This document shows, in pieces, positions 18,252-28,285 of a stretch of DNA of 64,000 nucleotides (the stretch's first letter is position 1; every line of letters starts with the position of its first letter). The translations under genes and the position numbers were made by a program. This DNA comes from Aliivibrio_A kagoshimensis (lineage in GTDB: Bacteria > Pseudomonadota > Gammaproteobacteria > Enterobacterales > Vibrionaceae): positions 1 to 64,000 of the forward strand of contig NZ_JAKJSQ010000006.1 in NCBI RefSeq assembly GCF_050337105.1, read 5' to 3'. The notes under the pieces were generated by a model, which searched no databases, was not told the DNA's origin, and was given only the letters and a program-made list of their open reading frames with translations.

Positions 18252-19163
18252 ATGACCCGAAGCCTTCGATCAACCATGACCGCCAATAAATTGCTTGCAG
18301 CTGAAAAGCCAGCAAGCCAGATAGTCATGATCGTTGTGATCATGTTACTAGCGTGGGTATTGGGTTCATTGATCTGGACACTTTCTACTTTAGAACAGCC
18401 TATCAGTAAGTGGCAGCCAAGCGGTGCTAATGTAACCTTGAATCAACCCATTCAAACAGGGACGTTAACTCCCCTTATTCAAAGTGATCTATTTGGTCAA
18501 TATCGTGCGGAAAACAGTGCGGTGGCAGTTGTGACAGAAATCATCAGCGAAGTACCTGAAACGGAACTCAATTTAGAATTGGCAGGGGTAGTTGCCACCT
18601 CAGATAAAGAGAAAAGTTTAGCGGTTATCACCAATCAAGGAAAACAGAACACCTATGGCTTAGGCGAACTGATTGATGGGACTAGAGCAAGTCTAAAAGC
18701 CGTTTATCCAGATCGAGTGATCATTGATAACCGAGGTCGAGATGAGACCTTAATGTTGGAAGGGATCGATTATAGTCAGCAACCTATCACCGAACCTAAA
18801 AAAATACCGAGCGGGATGATTGCTAGCCAAGGGAATAACAGTGGCAGCAGTGAAGCGATGATTGCTAAGTTACGACAGGATATTGTTAAGAACCCTCAAG
18901 CGATTATGCAGTATATTCGGTTGTCTCAAGTTAACCGCAACGGTGAAATTGTTGGTTATCGAGTTAGCCCTGGAAAAAATAGACAAATATTTGATTTGAT
19001 AGGATTGAAGCCAGGAGATGTGGCGATGAGCTTAAATGGAACCGATTTGACGGATCCAAATGCGCTGTCATCAATATGGCAATCTTTCTCTTCATTAACT
19101 GAATTAAGCTTAACCGTAGAACGCAACGGTCAAACCCATAACGTGTATCTACCTTTAAATTAA
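18252..19163 (+). CDS. gspC: Type II secretion protein GspC
   Basis: Bitopic inner-membrane component linking the platform to the secretin. It has a short cytoplasmic N-terminus, one TM helix at about 24-46, a proline-containing linker, the homology region near 95-180, and a C-terminal PDZ-like domain (IGLKPGDVAMSLNGTDLTDPN). The 303 residues fit EpsC. It is the first gene of an eleven-kilobase operon; AAGAGAC precedes the ATG. The roughly 230 bp to divergent hslR should hold the operon promoter, which I could not pin down. Confidence 0.95.
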   Translation: MTRSLRSTMTANKLLAAEKPASQIVMIVVIMLLAWVLGSLIWTLSTLEQPISKWQPSGANVTLNQPIQTGTLTPLIQSDLFGQYRAENSAVAVVTEIISEVPETELNLELAGVVATSDKEKSLAVITNQGKQNTYGLGELIDGTRASLKAVYPDRVIIDNRGRDETLMLEGIDYSQQPITEPKKIPSGMIASQGNNSGSSEAMIAKLRQDIVKNPQAIMQYIRLSQVNRNGEIVGYRVSPGKNRQIFDLIGLKPGDVAMSLNGTDLTDPNALSSIWQSFSSLTELSLTVERNGQTHNVYLPLN

Positions 19164-19200
19164 CGAAAACTACAATTAAAAGCGGTTTTAGGAGTTTCTT

Positions 19201-21228
19201 GTGAACAAATGGACGTACAGATTAGCCGTTTTTCTACTCAGTGGATGGTTATGCTTTGGTGCCTCGGCCAATGATTTCAGTGCCAGCTTTAAAGGGACCA
19301 ACATAACGGAATTTATCAATATTGTTGGTCGAAACTTAGAGAAAACCATCATTGTTGATCCCGCAGTTCGTGGCCAAGTGAATGTGCGCAGTTACGATGT
19401 TCTTAATGAAGAGCAGTACTATCAGTTCTTTTTAAATGTGCTCGAAGTGTATGGATTCGCGGTGGTTGAGATGGAGTCTGGTGTACTGAAGGTCATTAAA
19501 GACAAAGACGCCAAAACCTCCGCAATTCCGGTGTTGGGCAGCAGTGATTCGGTTTCAGGTGATGTTGTGATCACGCGTGTAGTTCCTGTACTCAATGTCT
19601 CTGTTAGAGAGCTCTCGCCGCTATTAAGGCAGCTAAACGATAATGCGGGTGCCGGTAATGTGGTGCACTACGATCCAGCCAATATCATTATGTTAACGGG
19701 CCGTGCCGCTGTGGTTAATCGCTTGGCTGAGATCATAAAACGCGTCGACCAAGCGGGCGATAAAGAGATTGAAGTGGTTGAGCTGAAAAACGCGTCAGCT
19801 GCTGAAATGGTTCGCATTGTCACCGCGTTGAATAAAACCACCACAGATAAAAACACGCCTGCATTCCTTCAACCTAAAATTGTAGCTGATGAGCGCACCA
19901 ATGCCATATTGATCTCAGGGGATCCTAAAGTCCGTAAGCGCCTGAAAAAATTGATTGATCAGTTGGATGTGGAGATGGCAACCAAAGGAAACAATCGAGT
20001 TTTCTATTTAAAGTACGCCAATGCTGAAGAGCTGGTGGATGTGATTAAGGGTGTCACTGATAATTTAAGTGCAAGTAAAGGTGCGAAACAGGCAACCACT
20101 AATAGCAGTACCCGCGGAGAGATTTTTATTGCCGCGCATACCGATACCAATTCATTAGTGATTTCAGCCCCGCCCGATATGATGAAGTCGGTTGAAGATA
20201 TTATTGCTCAGCTGGATATTCGTCGTGCGCAAGTGTTGATTGAGGCACTGATTGTTGAAATGGCAGAAGGTGACGGGGTTCAGCTTGGTGTGCAGTGGGG
20301 CTCTCTAGAGACAGGGGCGGTGATCCAGTATGGCAATACGGGCGTTCCTATTGGTAATGTCATGGTCGGTTTGGAAGAGGCTAAAGATGTAACCAAAACG
20401 GAAAGTTATTGGGACTCTACTAACAATAAATGGGAATCTCGAGAGACCACAGAAGAGGGGGATTACTCTGCGTTAGCATCGGCTTTAGGAGGGGTTAACG
20501 GCGCTGCTATGAGCGTTATTATGGGAGATTGGACAGCGTTAATTAGTGCTGTTGCCACCGACTCTAATTCGAACATTCTCTCTTCACCGAGTATTACTGT
20601 GATGGATAATGGGGAAGCCTCATTTGTTGTCGGCGAAGAGGTACCGGTGATTACTGGTTCTGCCGCGGGTTCAAATAATGACAACCCATTCCAAACGGTG
20701 GAACGTAAAGAGGTGGGCATTAAGCTCAAAGTGGTGCCGCAGATCAATGAAGGTAACTCGGTGCAGTTAGACATCGAGCAAGAGGTGTCTAATGTCTTAG
20801 GGGCCAATGGCGCCGTAGATGTTCGGTTTGCAAAACGCCAACTCAATACTTCCGTGATTGTGCAAGATGGACAGATGTTGGTGCTTGGTGGGTTAATCGA
20901 TGAGAGGGCGCTTGAAAGTGAATCGAAAGTCCCTTTTTTAGGGGACATTCCAGTCTTAGGTTACCTATTTCGATCCACCAGTACCCAAGTTGAGAAGAAG
21001 AACCTGATGGTCTTTATCAAACCGACCATTATCCGCGATGGCATTACCGCCGATGGTATTACTCAACGCAAATACAACTATATTCGTGCGGAGCAGCTTT
21101 ATAAAGCAGAGCAGGGCTTACAACTATTACCAGACAGTGACATTCCAGTACTGCCTGAGTATGGGGCTGATAGAAGACACCCCGCTGAAATTCAAGCCTT
21201 TATTGATCAGTTAGGAGATAAAGGGTAA
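19201..21228 (+). CDS. gspD: Type II secretion secretin GspD
   Basis: Outer-membrane secretin channel. It has a signal peptide of 23 residues ending ASA before NDFSASFKG. Periplasmic N0 to N3 domains run to about 350 (VVHYDPANIIMLTGRAAV is an N1 motif). The secretin domain is near 420-600 (GEEVPVITGS, VGIKLKVVPQI, LVLGGLIDE), and a C-terminal S-domain is recognised in the family by pilotin. 675 residues. Start is GTG at 19201 with AGGAG seven bases before. The stop overlaps the gspE start by one base. Confidence 0.97.
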   Translation: MNKWTYRLAVFLLSGWLCFGASANDFSASFKGTNITEFINIVGRNLEKTIIVDPAVRGQVNVRSYDVLNEEQYYQFFLNVLEVYGFAVVEMESGVLKVIKDKDAKTSAIPVLGSSDSVSGDVVITRVVPVLNVSVRELSPLLRQLNDNAGAGNVVHYDPANIIMLTGRAAVVNRLAEIIKRVDQAGDKEIEVVELKNASAAEMVRIVTALNKTTTDKNTPAFLQPKIVADERTNAILISGDPKVRKRLKKLIDQLDVEMATKGNNRVFYLKYANAEELVDVIKGVTDNLSASKGAKQATTNSSTRGEIFIAAHTDTNSLVISAPPDMMKSVEDIIAQLDIRRAQVLIEALIVEMAEGDGVQLGVQWGSLETGAVIQYGNTGVPIGNVMVGLEEAKDVTKTESYWDSTNNKWESRETTEEGDYSALASALGGVNGAAMSVIMGDWTALISAVATDSNSNILSSPSITVMDNGEASFVVGEEVPVITGSAAGSNNDNPFQTVERKEVGIKLKVVPQINEGNSVQLDIEQEVSNVLGANGAVDVRFAKRQLNTSVIVQDGQMLVLGGLIDERALESESKVPFLGDIPVLGYLFRSTSTQVEKKNLMVFIKPTIIRDGITADGITQRKYNYIRAEQLYKAEQGLQLLPDSDIPVLPEYGADRRHPAEIQAFIDQLGDKG

Positions 21229-22754
21229 TGGTGGACTTTTCCTCGATGCAGGTGCCAATGCACTATCGACTCCCTTTTGCTTATGCAAAACGAAATCAGG
21301 TAGTGATCGAGCTCGTAGAGAGTCGAACCGTAGAGGGCGAGATGTTGTCAAACTGGGTGCTATTCCATATAAACCCATTGCCTTCTATCGTTTTGCTCGA
21401 AATTCGCCGAGTGGTAGCAGCGCCTTTCTCACTGCATCAACTGACGGATGAGGAGTTTGATGCAAAGTTGACTTTAGCCTATCAAAGGGACTCATCGGAA
21501 GCGCGTCAGTTAATGGAAGATCTTGGCTCAGATAATGATGACTTCTTCTCATTGGCTGAAGAGCTACCTGAAAACGAAGACCTGCTTGAGTCAGACGATG
21601 ATGCACCCATCATTAAGTTGATTAACGCGATGTTAGGTGAAGCGATCAAAGAGGGGGCATCAGACATTCATATTGAGACATTCGAAAAAGAGCTTTCGAT
21701 TCGTTTTCGTGTTGATGGTGTGCTGATTGATGTATTACGACCGAGTCGCAAATTAGCCCCGCGGTTAGTCTCTCGCGTTAAGGTGATGTCTAAATTGGAT
21801 ATTGCCGAGAAACGTATTCCTCAAGATGGGCGGATTTCATTAAGAATTGGCGGACGAGCGGTGGATGTGCGGGTTTCTACCATGCCCTCTTCCCATGGTG
21901 AACGTGTGGTCATGCGACTACTAGATAAAAATGCCACTCAGCTTGATCTGCACAGTTTAGGCATGACCCATGAGAACCACACTAGCTTCCAGAAGATGCT
22001 AAAACGCCCCCACGGTATTATTTTGGTTACCGGTCCTACTGGTTCTGGTAAATCCACCACGCTGTATGCCGGTCTGCAAGAGCTTAACAGTGCCGAGAGT
22101 AATATCTTAACAGTAGAAGACCCCATTGAATTTGATATTGATGGCATTGGACAGACCCAAGTTAACCCTAAGGTAGACATGACCTTTGCCCGAGGATTAA
22201 GAGCGATTCTACGACAAGATCCAGATGTGGTGATGATCGGTGAAATCCGAGATATTGAAACCGCTGACATTGCGGTGCAAGCATCATTAACTGGCCATTT
22301 AGTCATGTCGACTCTACACACTAATACCGCGGTGGGGGCGGTGACTCGCCTTCGAGATATGGGGGTTGAACCCTTTTTAATCTCATCATCTCTACTCGGA
22401 GTGCTGGCCCAGCGATTGATTCGTAAAATTTGTCCAGACTGTCGACAACCTTATGAAGCGGATCGGGAGCAGAAAAAACTGTTTGCGATGGGTGAAGAGC
22501 AATCATTAACCCTCTACCATCCGAAAGGGTGCGAGCACTGTAATCATAAAGGGTATCGAGGCCGAACCGGTATTCATGAGTTGCTGTTGGTTGATGAGCA
22601 TATTCAAGAGCTCATCCACAGTGAAGCGGGGGAACAGGCGATTGAAAAGTGGGTACGTCAAGCAACGCCAAGTATCCGTATCGACGGTCTGCTGAAAGTC
22701 AGACAAGGTATCACGACTCTTGAAGAGGTAATGCGTGTTACTAAGGACAGTTAA
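21228..22754 (+). CDS. gspE: Type II secretion ATPase GspE
   Basis: Cytoplasmic hexameric ATPase that powers pseudopilus growth. It has the N-terminal GspL-binding region, Walker A GPTGSGKSTT near 269-278, aspartate box TVEDPIEFDIDG, Walker B VVMIGEIRD near 334-342 and the histidine box STLHTNTA. A CxxC pair (CPDC near 402 and CEHC near 434) forms the zinc-binding knuckle typical of GspE. 508 residues. It overlaps neighbours by one base at each end, a sign of tight translational coupling. Confidence 0.98.
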   Translation: MVDFSSMQVPMHYRLPFAYAKRNQVVIELVESRTVEGEMLSNWVLFHINPLPSIVLLEIRRVVAAPFSLHQLTDEEFDAKLTLAYQRDSSEARQLMEDLGSDNDDFFSLAEELPENEDLLESDDDAPIIKLINAMLGEAIKEGASDIHIETFEKELSIRFRVDGVLIDVLRPSRKLAPRLVSRVKVMSKLDIAEKRIPQDGRISLRIGGRAVDVRVSTMPSSHGERVVMRLLDKNATQLDLHSLGMTHENHTSFQKMLKRPHGIILVTGPTGSGKSTTLYAGLQELNSAESNILTVEDPIEFDIDGIGQTQVNPKVDMTFARGLRAILRQDPDVVMIGEIRDIETADIAVQASLTGHLVMSTLHTNTAVGAVTRLRDMGVEPFLISSSLLGVLAQRLIRKICPDCRQPYEADREQKKLFAMGEEQSLTLYHPKGCEHCNHKGYRGRTGIHELLLVDEHIQELIHSEAGEQAIEKWVRQATPSIRIDGLLKVRQGITTLEEVMRVTKDS

Positions 22755-23971
22755 TGCCAGCATTTGAATACATTGCGCTGAACAGTAAAGGAAAGCAGCA
22801 AAAAGGAGTGATGGAGGGAGACAACGCTCGCCAAGTTCGTCAGCGCTTGAAAGAGAAATCACTTATCCCTACTCATGTGGTAGAGACCAAGCTTAAAGAG
22901 CAAAAAAAATCGACCCAATCCCTAAGCTTCAAAAAAGGGATCACTACCAATGCGCTAGCGCTGTTAACCCGTCAACTCTCTACGTTGGTGGAAGCGGGAA
23001 TGCCTTTAGAGGAGTGTTTAAAAGCCGTTTCAGAGCAGACTGAATCAGTACGTATTCGAAATATGTTGATGAGTGTTCGATCTCGTGTTGTGGAGGGCTA
23101 TACCCTATCGGAAAGCTTCTCAGAATATCCTCATGTTTTTGATGAGATGTTCTGCTCTATGGTGGCTGCGGGTGAAAAGTCGGGCCATTTGGATACGGTG
23201 TTAGACCGGTTAGCGGATTACGCTGAAAACAGACAGCGCATGCGAAGCAAGCTTCAACAAGCGATGATCTACCCAACTATGCTGACCCTAATTGCCATCT
23301 GTGTGGTGGCATTCCTATTAGCGACTGTGGTTCCTGATATCATTGACCAGTTTGTACATATGGGACAAGGGTTACCAGCAGTCACTGAAGTGTTATTGGC
23401 AATGAGTAACTTTGTCCAGCACTGGGGCATCACCGTCTTAATCGTGCTTTTTCTATTTATATCGATACTGAAATGGGCCTTAAAGAGGCCTTCATTTCGT
23501 TTGCATTGGGACAGAAGCCTGTTATCAGTGCCAGTGATTGGTAAAGTCGCTAAAGGGCTAAATACCTCACGCTTTGCCCGTACATTAGCGATCTGTACCT
23601 CGAGTGCGATTCCGCTGCTTGAGGGAATGAAAGTCGCTGCTGACGTGATGGGCAATCAGTGGTTTAAAGATCAGGTGATTGAAGCGTCGCTGAGGGTGAG
23701 AGAGGGGGAAAGCTTAAAGTTATCCCTAGAGCAAACACGACTCTTCCCACCTATGATGCTGCATATGATCGCCAGTGGTGAGCGCAGTGGTGAGCTCGAA
23801 CCCATGTTAACACGAGCAGCGGATAACCAAGATCGAGATTTTGAATCACTGGTCGCCATGGCTCTAGGTATCTTCGAACCCCTGTTGATCGTTGCGATGG
23901 CTGGCGTGGTTCTCTTTATTGTCGTCGCAACACTTATGCCGATTATCGAACTGAATAATATGGTTGGTTAA
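22754..23971 (+). CDS. gspF: Type II secretion platform protein GspF
   Basis: Polytopic inner-membrane platform protein. It has two repeated GspF domains (about 70-195 and 275-395), with helices near 168-190, 215-240 and 375-400. Typical GspF motifs are present: LTRQLSTLVEAGMPLEECL, MVAAGEKSGHLD and MIASGERSGELE. 405 residues, the usual length. Confidence 0.97.
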   Translation: MPAFEYIALNSKGKQQKGVMEGDNARQVRQRLKEKSLIPTHVVETKLKEQKKSTQSLSFKKGITTNALALLTRQLSTLVEAGMPLEECLKAVSEQTESVRIRNMLMSVRSRVVEGYTLSESFSEYPHVFDEMFCSMVAAGEKSGHLDTVLDRLADYAENRQRMRSKLQQAMIYPTMLTLIAICVVAFLLATVVPDIIDQFVHMGQGLPAVTEVLLAMSNFVQHWGITVLIVLFLFISILKWALKRPSFRLHWDRSLLSVPVIGKVAKGLNTSRFARTLAICTSSAIPLLEGMKVAADVMGNQWFKDQVIEASLRVREGESLKLSLEQTRLFPPMMLHMIASGERSGELEPMLTRAADNQDRDFESLVAMALGIFEPLLIVAMAGVVLFIVVATLMPIIELNNMVG

Positions 23972-24001
23972 CGGTTTTTATTGGAAATGGTAGAGGTTTT
24001 T

Positions 24002-24460
24002 ATGCAGTCACACAGTTTAGTACGATCATCAAAGCAGAGCGGTTTTACTCTATTAGAGGTGATGGTTGTTATCGTAATTTTAGGTATTTTAGCCACCTTG
24101 GTTGTTCCTAATCTGCTTGGTAATAAAGAGAAAGCCGATCAACAAAAAGCAGTGACGGATATTGTGGCCTTAGAGTCTGCGCTGGATAACTATAAGTTGG
24201 AAAACAGCCGCTATCCTAGTACTGATCAAGGGTTAGAAGCACTGGTTTCTAAGCCATCAATTGCTCCTGAACCTCGTAACTACCCTGAGGGCGGTTATAT
24301 CAAACGTATGCCAAAAGACTCTTGGGGTAATGAGTACCAATATTTAAGCCCTGGTGAGAATGGTCGAATTGATATCTTTACCTTTGGTGCTGATGGTCAA
24401 GAGGGCGGTGAAGGTATTGATGCCGATATTGGAAACTGGAATATGCAAGATTTTCAGTAA
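24002..24460 (+). CDS. gspG: Type II secretion major pseudopilin GspG
   Basis: Main subunit of the pseudopilus. It has a leader of 14 residues ending SG, cut by prepilin peptidase before FTLLEVMVVIVILGILA, with E+5 present. The C-terminal part has the calcium-site region DSWGNEYQYLSPGENG. I choose ATG 24002, which has AGAGGT just upstream; a TTG at 23981 would add seven residues. 152 residues. The processing peptidase gene (gspO/pilD) is not in this window. Confidence 0.96.
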   Translation: MQSHSLVRSSKQSGFTLLEVMVVIVILGILATLVVPNLLGNKEKADQQKAVTDIVALESALDNYKLENSRYPSTDQGLEALVSKPSIAPEPRNYPEGGYIKRMPKDSWGNEYQYLSPGENGRIDIFTFGADGQEGGEGIDADIGNWNMQDFQ

Positions 24461-24476
24461 GTAGGATTGAGCGATC

Positions 24477-25064
24477 ATGACCGCGAGTAGAGGCTTTACT
24501 CTGATTGAAATCATGCTGGTATTGGTGCTGCTCTCTGTCAGCTCGCTGGTGGTGGTGATGAGTCTACCTGAAAACAGCAATAAACAGTTAGAGCAACAAG
24601 CGTCTCGTTTCTATCAGCTAGTGCAACTGCTCAGTGAAGATGCGCTACTGAATGGGACTGACTTCGGTGTCCGAGTGAATGAGAGCCAAGCGGAGTACCG
24701 GTTTTTAACCTTAGGCGAGCAAGGTTGGAAAGAGATTGAGGAGAGTCGCTACTTTACCCATGTCAAATTGGAGGATGATCTGCAAATAGCAGTCGAGTTG
24801 GGTGGCAGTGCTTGGTTAGATAAAGATCGACTTTTTGATACGGGAAGTCTATTTAACGATGAGATGTTTGACGACCTCAATGAAGAGAACAGAGTGAAAC
24901 CACCGCAAATAGTGGTGTTATCCAGCGGGGAAATAACGCCATTTACCGTGACATTCTCTACTAAAACGGAAGGGACTTCGTCTGCTCGGGAGTGGCAAGT
25001 GAATACAGACCAAGCTGGTTTGGTTACCCTGCTTCGGCCTGGAGAGGATGACGATGAGAGATAA
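24477..25064 (+). CDS. gspH: Type II secretion minor pseudopilin GspH
   Basis: Minor pseudopilin with an RG-FTLIEIMLVLVLLSVSSL processing site and helix at the N-terminus. The body ends WQVNTDQAGLVTLLRPGE, typical of GspH. 195 residues, preceded by AGGA. Its end overlaps gspI. Confidence 0.94.
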   Translation: MTASRGFTLIEIMLVLVLLSVSSLVVVMSLPENSNKQLEQQASRFYQLVQLLSEDALLNGTDFGVRVNESQAEYRFLTLGEQGWKEIEESRYFTHVKLEDDLQIAVELGGSAWLDKDRLFDTGSLFNDEMFDDLNEENRVKPPQIVVLSSGEITPFTVTFSTKTEGTSSAREWQVNTDQAGLVTLLRPGEDDDER

Positions 25065-25410
25065 TAGAGGTATGACCCTGATAGAGGTATTGGTCGCATT
25101 AGCGGTGTTTGCGGTGGCGAGCTTAAGCGTGATGCAGACTATCTCTCAGAGTGTCAATACCATCTCTCGGTTTGAGGAGCGAGCCTTTGCCTCCATGGTT
25201 GCGGATAATCAAATGGCAATGGTCATGTTATCGACGGTGCCAACCTCTACCGTTAAAGGCAAAAGTGAACTGGCTGATCAGCAGTGGTATTGGACCATTC
25301 AACCGATAAAAACCAGTGATAACCTATTAAAAGCGTTTGATATTAGCGTGGCAAAAGAGGAAGCACAGTTACACTCTATTGTAACGGTAAGAAGTTATGC
25401 GCAGCCTTAA
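25054..25410 (+). CDS. gspI: Type II secretion minor pseudopilin GspI
   Basis: Minor pseudopilin of the tip complex, with processing motif RG-MTLIEVLVALAVFAVA. It has 118 residues from ATG 25054. The ATG at 25048 is in frame, but GGAGAGG abuts it with no spacing, whereas the second ATG is properly spaced. It overlaps gspH upstream and gspJ downstream. Confidence 0.94.
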   Translation: MRDNRGMTLIEVLVALAVFAVASLSVMQTISQSVNTISRFEERAFASMVADNQMAMVMLSTVPTSTVKGKSELADQQWYWTIQPIKTSDNLLKAFDISVAKEEAQLHSIVTVRSYAQP

Positions 25411-26074
25411 CCGCCATGTCGGATTTACCTTGATAGAGGTGCTGGTGGCCATTGCGGTATTTGCCAGTTTAAGCATTGGCGCTTATCAAGTGGTGAATCA
25501 GGCACAGCGAAGCAATCAGATCGCCAAAGTCAATATCGAGCGTATTAAGCAGATACAACGCACGCTTATTTATGTTGATAACGATTTTAGACAGATGGCG
25601 GCAAGACCATTCAGAAACAGTGGAGAAGAGGCGTCCAAAAGCCTGATCATTGCAGGGGATTATGTTGCTGACTCACAAGCACAGGGGATCCTATTTGTAC
25701 GTCTTGGTTGGCAGAATCCGCAACAGACGTTTCCGCGAGGCGAGATCACTAAGGTTGGTTATCGCTTGGTAGATGGTGTGTTGGAAAGAGTATGGTGGCG
25801 CTATCCCGATACGATCTCCGGGGACAAACCGAATAAAGTGACACTGCTCGATAAGGTCGAAGCGTTGAGTTTCACTTTCTATGATGGAAAGTCATGGTTA
25901 GAGAGCTGGGAGAAAACTTTGAGCCTGCCAGCCGCGATAAAAATGAGCCTGACCATAGAAGATAGAGGGGTTATTGAGCGTATTTTTTTAACCCCGAAAG
26001 TGGATTTGCAGCAACTAGACTCAAACAGCAGTAGTAATGATAAAGGGGATGCAGCAGAGGGAGGTGACTCGTGA
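25397..26074 (+). CDS. gspJ: Type II secretion minor pseudopilin GspJ
   Basis: Minor pseudopilin with processing site VG-FTLIEVLVAIAVFASLS. The GspJ body is recognisable by FRQMAARPFR and GYRLVDGVLERVWW. It has 225 residues with a short serine/asparagine/aspartate tail. It overlaps gspI by 14 bases and gspK by one. Confidence 0.95.
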   Translation: MRSLNRHVGFTLIEVLVAIAVFASLSIGAYQVVNQAQRSNQIAKVNIERIKQIQRTLIYVDNDFRQMAARPFRNSGEEASKSLIIAGDYVADSQAQGILFVRLGWQNPQQTFPRGEITKVGYRLVDGVLERVWWRYPDTISGDKPNKVTLLDKVEALSFTFYDGKSWLESWEKTLSLPAAIKMSLTIEDRGVIERIFLTPKVDLQQLDSNSSSNDKGDAAEGGDS

Positions 26075-27090
26075 TGTTGCGACAAAAACAGAGAGGCGTT
26101 GCGCTGATAGTAGTGTTACTTCTATTAGCCATAATGACCACGATAGCAGCGCAGATGAGTGACCGAATGGTGGTGCAGTTTCATCGTTCAGAGAATCAAA
26201 GTAATCATCAACAGGCCTATTGGTACTCTGTTGGGGTTGAAGCACTGGCTATAGTCGCTATTAAACAGAGCGTGAAAGATAATCCAGATAGCGTTAACTT
26301 GAGTCAAGTGTGGGCGCGTGATAAGCAGAGCTACCCATTAGATTATGGTACGGCAGTAGGTTACATTGTGGATAAGCAAGCCTGCTTTAACTTGAATGCA
26401 CTGGCAGCCGCTGGGCAAGGGAACAGCATTGACCAACGGCCCTATTTAGTTCGCGTATGGATGAACATATTAGAAAATGCTGGGGCTGACAACTACATAG
26501 CAGAGACAGTAGCGGACTCAAGCTGGGAATTTATTGATAGTAACCAAGCAGTGCAGTCGCTTTCAGGTGTGGAAGACAGCAGCTACGAAGCATTTTCTCC
26601 GCCCTATGTGACTCCCAATGGTTTGATTGCAGACATCAGTGAGTTGAGAGCCGTTAATGGTGTATCCGCCACGCTCTTTACTGAAGTACAAGCGCTGATA
26701 TGTGCTCTGCCAACCTCTACGTGGCAGCTCAATATCAATACCATCAAAGAGAAACAGGCTGAAATTATAAGCGCACTGTTTTCACCAATGTTGAGCCTTG
26801 AAGATGCACAGAGCGTAATTAGTGATCGGCCCTATGAGGGGTGGAAAAGCGTTGATGACTTTTTAGCGACAACAGCAATCAGTGTGATTGACGATAAAGT
26901 AAAAAACAGTGCTAAGCCATATTTAACGGTAGTTAGCGACTATTTCGAATTAGACAGTGAGGTAATGGTCGAGCAGTCTCGAGTACGTGTACGCTCGCTG
27001 TTACACAGCGAAGATGAGAATACGGTGAACGTAATACGTCGCCGTTATGGAGGGTTCAGTGAGCGAAGTTCTGACAATAAGACTCAATAG
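26074..27090 (+). CDS. gspK: Type II secretion minor pseudopilin GspK
   Basis: Largest minor pseudopilin, thought to cap the tip. It has leader RG-VALIVVLLLLAIMTTIA, which lacks the usual E+5, as is normal for GspK. An alpha-helical domain follows (CFNLNALAA is a family hallmark). ATG 26074 has GGAGG well placed; the GTG directly before it is less likely. 338 residues, overlapping gspL by 32 bases. Confidence 0.95.
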   Translation: MLRQKQRGVALIVVLLLLAIMTTIAAQMSDRMVVQFHRSENQSNHQQAYWYSVGVEALAIVAIKQSVKDNPDSVNLSQVWARDKQSYPLDYGTAVGYIVDKQACFNLNALAAAGQGNSIDQRPYLVRVWMNILENAGADNYIAETVADSSWEFIDSNQAVQSLSGVEDSSYEAFSPPYVTPNGLIADISELRAVNGVSATLFTEVQALICALPTSTWQLNINTIKEKQAEIISALFSPMLSLEDAQSVISDRPYEGWKSVDDFLATTAISVIDDKVKNSAKPYLTVVSDYFELDSEVMVEQSRVRVRSLLHSEDENTVNVIRRRYGGFSERSSDNKTQ

Positions 27091-28285
27091 TGTAGAGACT
27101 GAACCAGTTCAATGGTTGGTGTGGTCTCAAACTCAGAATGAAGTGATTGCCTCTGGAGAGTTACATTCGGCCAGTGAGCTTTCACAGCTTAGTCGTTACG
27201 CAACGCAACGACAGATTATTGCGTTAATGCCATCTTGTGATGTATTGCTAACGGAAGTCGCAATACCCGCCGGAGCACCAAGAAATATAAGCACCATACT
27301 GCCCTACTTATTGGAAGATGAGTTAGTGCAAGACATTACCGATTTGCATTTCTCGTTAGTGAGTAAAGAGGCGAATGTTGCCCATGTTGCAGTGATTAAT
27401 CGTAATAAGCTAGAGAGTTGGTTAACCCAGTTTGAACAGGCAGGGTTGAGTGTGAAAAAGATCATCCCAGACTGTTTGGCTCTGCCATATTATCGTGATG
27501 GATTAACGGTTGCCGCTATGAACCAGCAGTGGATAGTAAGAAGTGGCGCTTATCAAGGGACATGTGTGGAAACGGAGCTGTTTGAGCCCCTTCTACGCGC
27601 CTTTGAGCATCAGAAAGCGGAGAGTGAAGAAGAGTGGGTGATTCATACCCTTAGCGATACTCCCTCCGAACTGACCGTAAATACTATTTCTGCACAGTGG
27701 CAAGCCGAGAAGCCCGAGTTGATCATGGAGCTGTTATCAAAAGGAGCGATGAGCTGTTCCGCCAACCTGTTAAGCGGCCAGTATAAAAGTCGTTCGTCGT
27801 GGCTTGCTCACTGGACGTTGTGGAAACCCGCGGCCATCGCAGCCAGCCTGTTAGTTGTAATGCTCTTTGCTCAACATGTTATTACGATAGAGAAGATGGA
27901 AGCACAAGGTTTGGCGTTGCGGGCGGAAAGTGAACGCATCTTTAGGGAGATCTTTCCAAATAAACGAAAAATCCCGACCATCAATTATCTAAAATCTCAA
28001 ATGAGAGCCGAAGAGTCTCGATTAAAAGGGGAAGGGGGATTTGATGCGCTGAGTTGGTTGAATGAGTTACACCCCTATTTTGTTAAAGTGCCCACCATGT
28101 CTATTGTCAGTATTAAATATGATGGCAAGCGAGAAGAGGTGCGTATCCTGGCTCAAAGTCCTGACTTTCAATCATTTGAAAAAATGGGTGTGAGTTTAAA
28201 AGCAGCGTTTGAGGTGGAACAAGGGCAACTCAATAAGAGTGATAGCTTAGTCAGTGGCTCATTTATTATCCGGAGGCAGGGATGA
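27059..28285 (+). CDS. gspL: Type II secretion protein GspL
   Basis: Bitopic protein that recruits GspE to the membrane. Its cytoplasmic actin-like domain covers about 1-235 (LPYLLEDELVQDITDLHFS is typical EpsL), with one TM near 255-275 and a periplasmic ferredoxin-like domain containing FPNKRKIPTINYLKSQM. I choose GTG 27059, which has GGAGGG at ideal spacing and starts MSEVLTIRL like known EpsL, over ATG 27047. 408 residues. Confidence 0.95.
   Translation: MSEVLTIRLNSVETEPVQWLVWSQTQNEVIASGELHSASELSQLSRYATQRQIIALMPSCDVLLTEVAIPAGAPRNISTILPYLLEDELVQDITDLHFSLVSKEANVAHVAVINRNKLESWLTQFEQAGLSVKKIIPDCLALPYYRDGLTVAAMNQQWIVRSGAYQGTCVETELFEPLLRAFEHQKAESEEEWVIHTLSDTPSELTVNTISAQWQAEKPELIMELLSKGAMSCSANLLSGQYKSRSSWLAHWTLWKPAAIAASLLVVMLFAQHVITIEKMEAQGLALRAESERIFREIFPNKRKIPTINYLKSQMRAEESRLKGEGGFDALSWLNELHPYFVKVPTMSIVSIKYDGKREEVRILAQSPDFQSFEKMGVSLKAAFEVEQGQLNKSDSLVSGSFIIRRQG

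Noticed and set aside
20463..20948. 161-codon frame antisense to gspD
   Set aside because: The plus-strand secretin domain is unmistakable here; the antisense frame is a by-product of its codon use.
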